NCBI RefSeq assembly: GCF_006439055.1
Contig: NZ_RCZC01000001.1
Coordinates: 434,001 to 498,000, forward strand
Reading direction: 5' to 3'
Origin: Sphingomonas glacialis
Lineage (GTDB): Bacteria; Pseudomonadota; Alphaproteobacteria; Sphingomonadales; Sphingomonadaceae
DNA length: 64,000 nucleotides
Below the pieces are notes generated by a model. It was given only the letters and a program-made list of their open reading frames with translations, searched no databases and was not told the DNA's origin. Positions 61,740 through 64,000 of this stretch are shown piece after piece; position 1 is the first letter of the stretch; every line of letters starts with the position of its first letter. The translations under genes and the position numbers were made by a program.

Positions 61740-63086
61740 ATGACCCCGGCAGATTGTCGCCTGGTCCTTGCCGCCATTCTCGGCATCGCGCTGTCGATCG
61801 TGCTGATCGTACGCGGCCGGCTCCATCCCTTCATCGCCTTGCTGACCGGCGCCTTCACCGTCGGCCTGATCGCCGGGCTGCCGATCGCCGACACCGCCAA
61901 GGCGATCCAGAAAGGCGCGGGCGACATTCTCGGCGGCACCGGGCTCGTCGTCGCGCTCGGCCTCGCGCTCGGCGCGATGCTGCAACTGTCCGACGCCGCC
62001 GCTGGCCTTGCGCGCACCGCATTGCGCTGGGCCGGGGTGAAAGGCGCACCCTGGGCGAGCGTCGCGACCGGTCTCCTGATCGGCCTGCCGCTGTTCTTCG
62101 AAACCGGGCTGGTGCTGCTCCTGCCGATCGTGGCCGCCGCCGCCGCCGCGCTGCCGAGCGGCGCGAACCAGGACGCCGCCAAGCTGCGCCTGATGCTCTC
62201 GGCGCTCGCCGGGCTGTCGGTGGTCCACGCGCTCGTGCCGCCGCATCCCGGTCCGCTGCTCGCGGTCGAGATGCTCCATGCCGATCTGCTGCGCACGCTC
62301 GGCTACGGCCTGCTCGTCGGCATCCCGACCGCGATCGTCGCCGGGCCGGTGCTCGCCAAATTCACCGCGCGCGGCATCACGCTCGCGCCGCCGATGCTCG
62401 CACCCAATGTGATCGAGATGCCCGCCCCGGCGAACTGGCGCGCGCTGCTCGTCGTGCTGATGCCCGTCGTGCTGATCGCTGCGGGGCAGGCCGTCGCGCT
62501 GCTCCCACCCGCGCTCGCACCGCGCTTCGCCATCCTCGCAGTGGCGAGCAACCCGGTGCTCGCGCTGCTGATCGCGTGCCTCGCCGCGTTGCCGCTGCTC
62601 TTCGGCCGCCGCATCGGCGACGCCAAGGTGCAGGAGGCGATCTGGAGCGAGACGATGCTCCCGGCAGGCGCGATCCTGCTCGCGATCGGCGCTGGCGGCG
62701 CGTTGAAGCAGGTGCTCGTCACGGCAGGGCTTTCGGACCTGCTCGCGCGCGTCGCGACCGGCGGGCCGCTGTCGCCGATCGTGCTCGCCTGGCTCGTCGC
62801 GGTGTGCATCCGCCTCGCCACCGGCTCGGCGACGGTCGCGACGATCACCACCGCGGGGATCATGCCGGCGTTCGTCGCCGCCTCGGGCGCATCGCCCGAA
62901 TGGATCGTGCTCGCGATCGGCGCGGGCTCGCTGTTCTTCAGCCATGTCAACGATCCCGGCTTCTGGCTGGTGAAGAGCTATCTCGGCATCGACACCGCCT
63001 CGACCTTCAAGACCTGGTCGGTGATGGAGACGGTCGTTTCGGTGATGGGGCTGGCGTTGATCCTCGTCGCCAGTCAGCTATTCTGA
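61740..63086 (+). CDS. gntP: GntP-family gluconate:H+ symporter
   Basis: This 448-residue, ~12-TM protein matches GntP permeases: GLIAGLPIADTAKAIQKGAGDILGGTGLVVALGLALGAMLQLS, TGLLIGLPLFFETGLVLLLPI, LVPPHPGPL and the C-terminal FSHVNDPGFWLVKSYLGI, all hallmarks of the gluconate/ketogluconate transporter family. Start is taken as ATG 61740; a TTG at 61683 would give a longer N-terminus. It would import gluconate, the expected product of the upstream oxidoreductase-lactonase operon. Confidence 0.88.
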   Translation: MTPADCRLVLAAILGIALSIVLIVRGRLHPFIALLTGAFTVGLIAGLPIADTAKAIQKGAGDILGGTGLVVALGLALGAMLQLSDAAAGLARTALRWAGVKGAPWASVATGLLIGLPLFFETGLVLLLPIVAAAAAALPSGANQDAAKLRLMLSALAGLSVVHALVPPHPGPLLAVEMLHADLLRTLGYGLLVGIPTAIVAGPVLAKFTARGITLAPPMLAPNVIEMPAPANWRALLVVLMPVVLIAAGQAVALLPPALAPRFAILAVASNPVLALLIACLAALPLLFGRRIGDAKVQEAIWSETMLPAGAILLAIGAGGALKQVLVTAGLSDLLARVATGGPLSPIVLAWLVAVCIRLATGSATVATITTAGIMPAFVAASGASPEWIVLAIGAGSLFFSHVNDPGFWLVKSYLGIDTASTFKTWSVMETVVSVMGLALILVASQLF

Positions 63087-63110
63087 CGCGATGCGACGCG
63101 GGACGAAGCC

Positions 63111-63788
63111 ATGAGCGAGGGGCGGCTGGCCGACCGGGCCTATGCCGGGATCGTCGAGATCATCAACAAGGATGCGCTCGCGGTCGGCGATCGGCTGCCC
63201 TCGGAGGCGCGGCTCGCCGAGCTGTTCGGCATGTCGCGCACGATCGTGCGCGAGGCGCTCGTCCGGCTCGCCTCCGACGGCATCACCGAGGCGCGGCGCG
63301 GCGCGGGCTCGTTCGTCAAGGGACGCCCGTCGGACCGGCTGATCGCCTTCCTGCCGATGGATCATATGTCGGCGACCTTCGGCACCTACGAAGTCCGCTT
63401 CGTGCTCGAGGCCGAGGCCGCGCGGCTCGCCGCGTCGCGCCGCTCGAGCGAGGAAATGGCGGCGATCGACGCCGCGCTCGACGCTTTGCGCACCGCCCTG
63501 CTGTCGAGCGCGCCGGCGCATGACGAGGATATGGAGCTCCACCGCCGGATCATCCTGGCGACCGCCAACCCGGCCTTTCTGATCGCGTTCGAGGCGCTGT
63601 TCGCTGATGTCGACCGGATCATGCGCGCCGGCGTCGACATCTCGCGCTCGCGCCCGCCCGAGGTGATCGGCGCGATGCTGCGCGAGCATGAGATGCTCGT
63701 CGATGCGATCCGCCAGCAGGACGCCGACGGCGCCGCGCTAGCGATGCGCTGGCATCTGTCCGAGGGTCGGAAGCGGCTGCTGCCCTAG
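63111..63788 (+). CDS. FadR/GntR-family regulator
   Basis: A 225-residue FadR-subfamily protein: winged HTH (GDRLPSEARLAELFGMSRTIVREALVRLASDGITEARRGAGSFV) and an all-helical FCD domain with the metal-binding Asp/His pattern (DEDMELHRRIILA, EHEMLVDAI, ALAMRWHL). It lies 24 bp behind gntP and probably responds to gluconate or a related sugar acid. Confidence 0.88.
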   Translation: MSEGRLADRAYAGIVEIINKDALAVGDRLPSEARLAELFGMSRTIVREALVRLASDGITEARRGAGSFVKGRPSDRLIAFLPMDHMSATFGTYEVRFVLEAEAARLAASRRSSEEMAAIDAALDALRTALLSSAPAHDEDMELHRRIILATANPAFLIAFEALFADVDRIMRAGVDISRSRPPEVIGAMLREHEMLVDAIRQQDADGAALAMRWHLSEGRKRLLP

Positions 63789-63810
63789 CGCTTTCGAAGA
63801 AGCACGCACC

Positions 63811-63824
63811 CCGGCGAAGGCCGG
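63811..63824. repeat. REP-like CCGGCGAAGGCCGG
   Basis: Short imperfect inverted repeat in the 158-bp gap after the FadR-type gene; similar to elements frequent in sphingomonad intergenic regions, from memory. Confidence 0.35.
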
Positions 63825-63946
63825 AGAACGGCGGCGGATCGAGCGCGCCTTTCATTGGCCGTAGACTCTTAAAGCTGCCATTCCACTTCCGACCAGTTGC
63901 AGACGTTCCAGGAGGCAGCGTATGCTACTCGACCTGGGAGACTGTA

Positions 63947-64000
63947 ATGTTCGGCTGGTTTAGAAAACGGGATGAACGTCTACAACCCGAGGCTCATTGG
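63947..64000 (+). CDS. Start of a gene leaving the window (partial)
   Basis: ATG 63947 with GGGAG about 6 nt upstream; open for 18 codons (MFGWFRKRDERLQPEAHW) to the window edge. Too short to identify. Confidence 0.4.
   Translation, partial: MFGWFRKRDERLQPEAHW

Noticed and set aside
1..64000. CRISPR array or rRNA operon
   Set aside because: No regularly spaced direct repeats with unique spacers and no rRNA-like sequence seen.

Overview
The window looks like a chromosomal segment of a free-living, Tat- and TonB-rich alphaproteobacterium of the Sphingomonadaceae, probably Sphingomonas. This rests on the high GC content, many overlapping ATGA and TTGA junctions, three large TonB-dependent receptors beside glycoside hydrolases, LacI regulators, and a Tat-exported glucose-fructose-oxidoreductase-like protein of a kind known from the sphingomonad Zymomonas. 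The genus is inferred from gene content only.

Positions 1 to about 10943 are the right part of an integrated mobile element. It ends in a 3' tRNA-Glu(CTC) fragment (attR). Running leftward from it are a tyrosine integrase, an AlpA-like excisionase, a compact run of overlapping small genes, a CHC2/Toprim primase and a RepA-like helicase. After these come two conserved small proteins encoded in overlapping frames, a lone plus-strand cargo gene, a ribbon-helix-helix protein, and a very long open frame that leaves the window. No capsid, tail or terminase gene is recognisable here. An IS66 transposase remnant lies just outside the element.

Positions 11.6-19.0 kb hold a translationally coupled membrane-glycan locus: an NAD-dependent epimerase, a GMC flavoprotein with a CX2CX2CX3C motif and two GT-C-like membrane proteins, facing a polyprenyl-phosphate-type GT2. 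A SleB cell-wall hydrolase, a membrane AraC regulator and an S41 peptidase follow (19.4-23.3 kb).

Positions 23.3-40.6 kb form a saccharide-utilisation locus. It has two GH3 beta-glucosidases, a GH144-like glucoamylase-family enzyme, an Oar-like receptor and a LacI repressor. The palindrome TGTAACCGGTTACA, or its core, occurs at four sites in its promoter regions. A tandem double-TetR regulator, an MFS carrier, a second receptor and a secreted PI-PLC-like protein continue the cluster. Positions 40.6-47.7 kb are a sucrose/fructan locus: ROK fructokinase, small cytoplasmic GH68 enzyme, receptor, sugar MFS and a second LacI with GCAAACGTTTGC operators.

Positions 47.8-56.8 kb hold an SDR/HxlR pair, a MarR regulator and an EmrA/EmrB/OMP-type efflux system split by a glycerate kinase. 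A 23-bp motif is shared by the two efflux promoters, suggesting common control. Positions 56.8-63.8 kb hold a GH130 phosphorylase, a coupled Gfo/Idh/MocA - cupin - gluconolactonase operon, an orphan LuxR-type HTH protein, a GntP gluconate permease and a FadR-type regulator. Together they suggest periplasmic sugar oxidation to gluconate followed by gluconate uptake.
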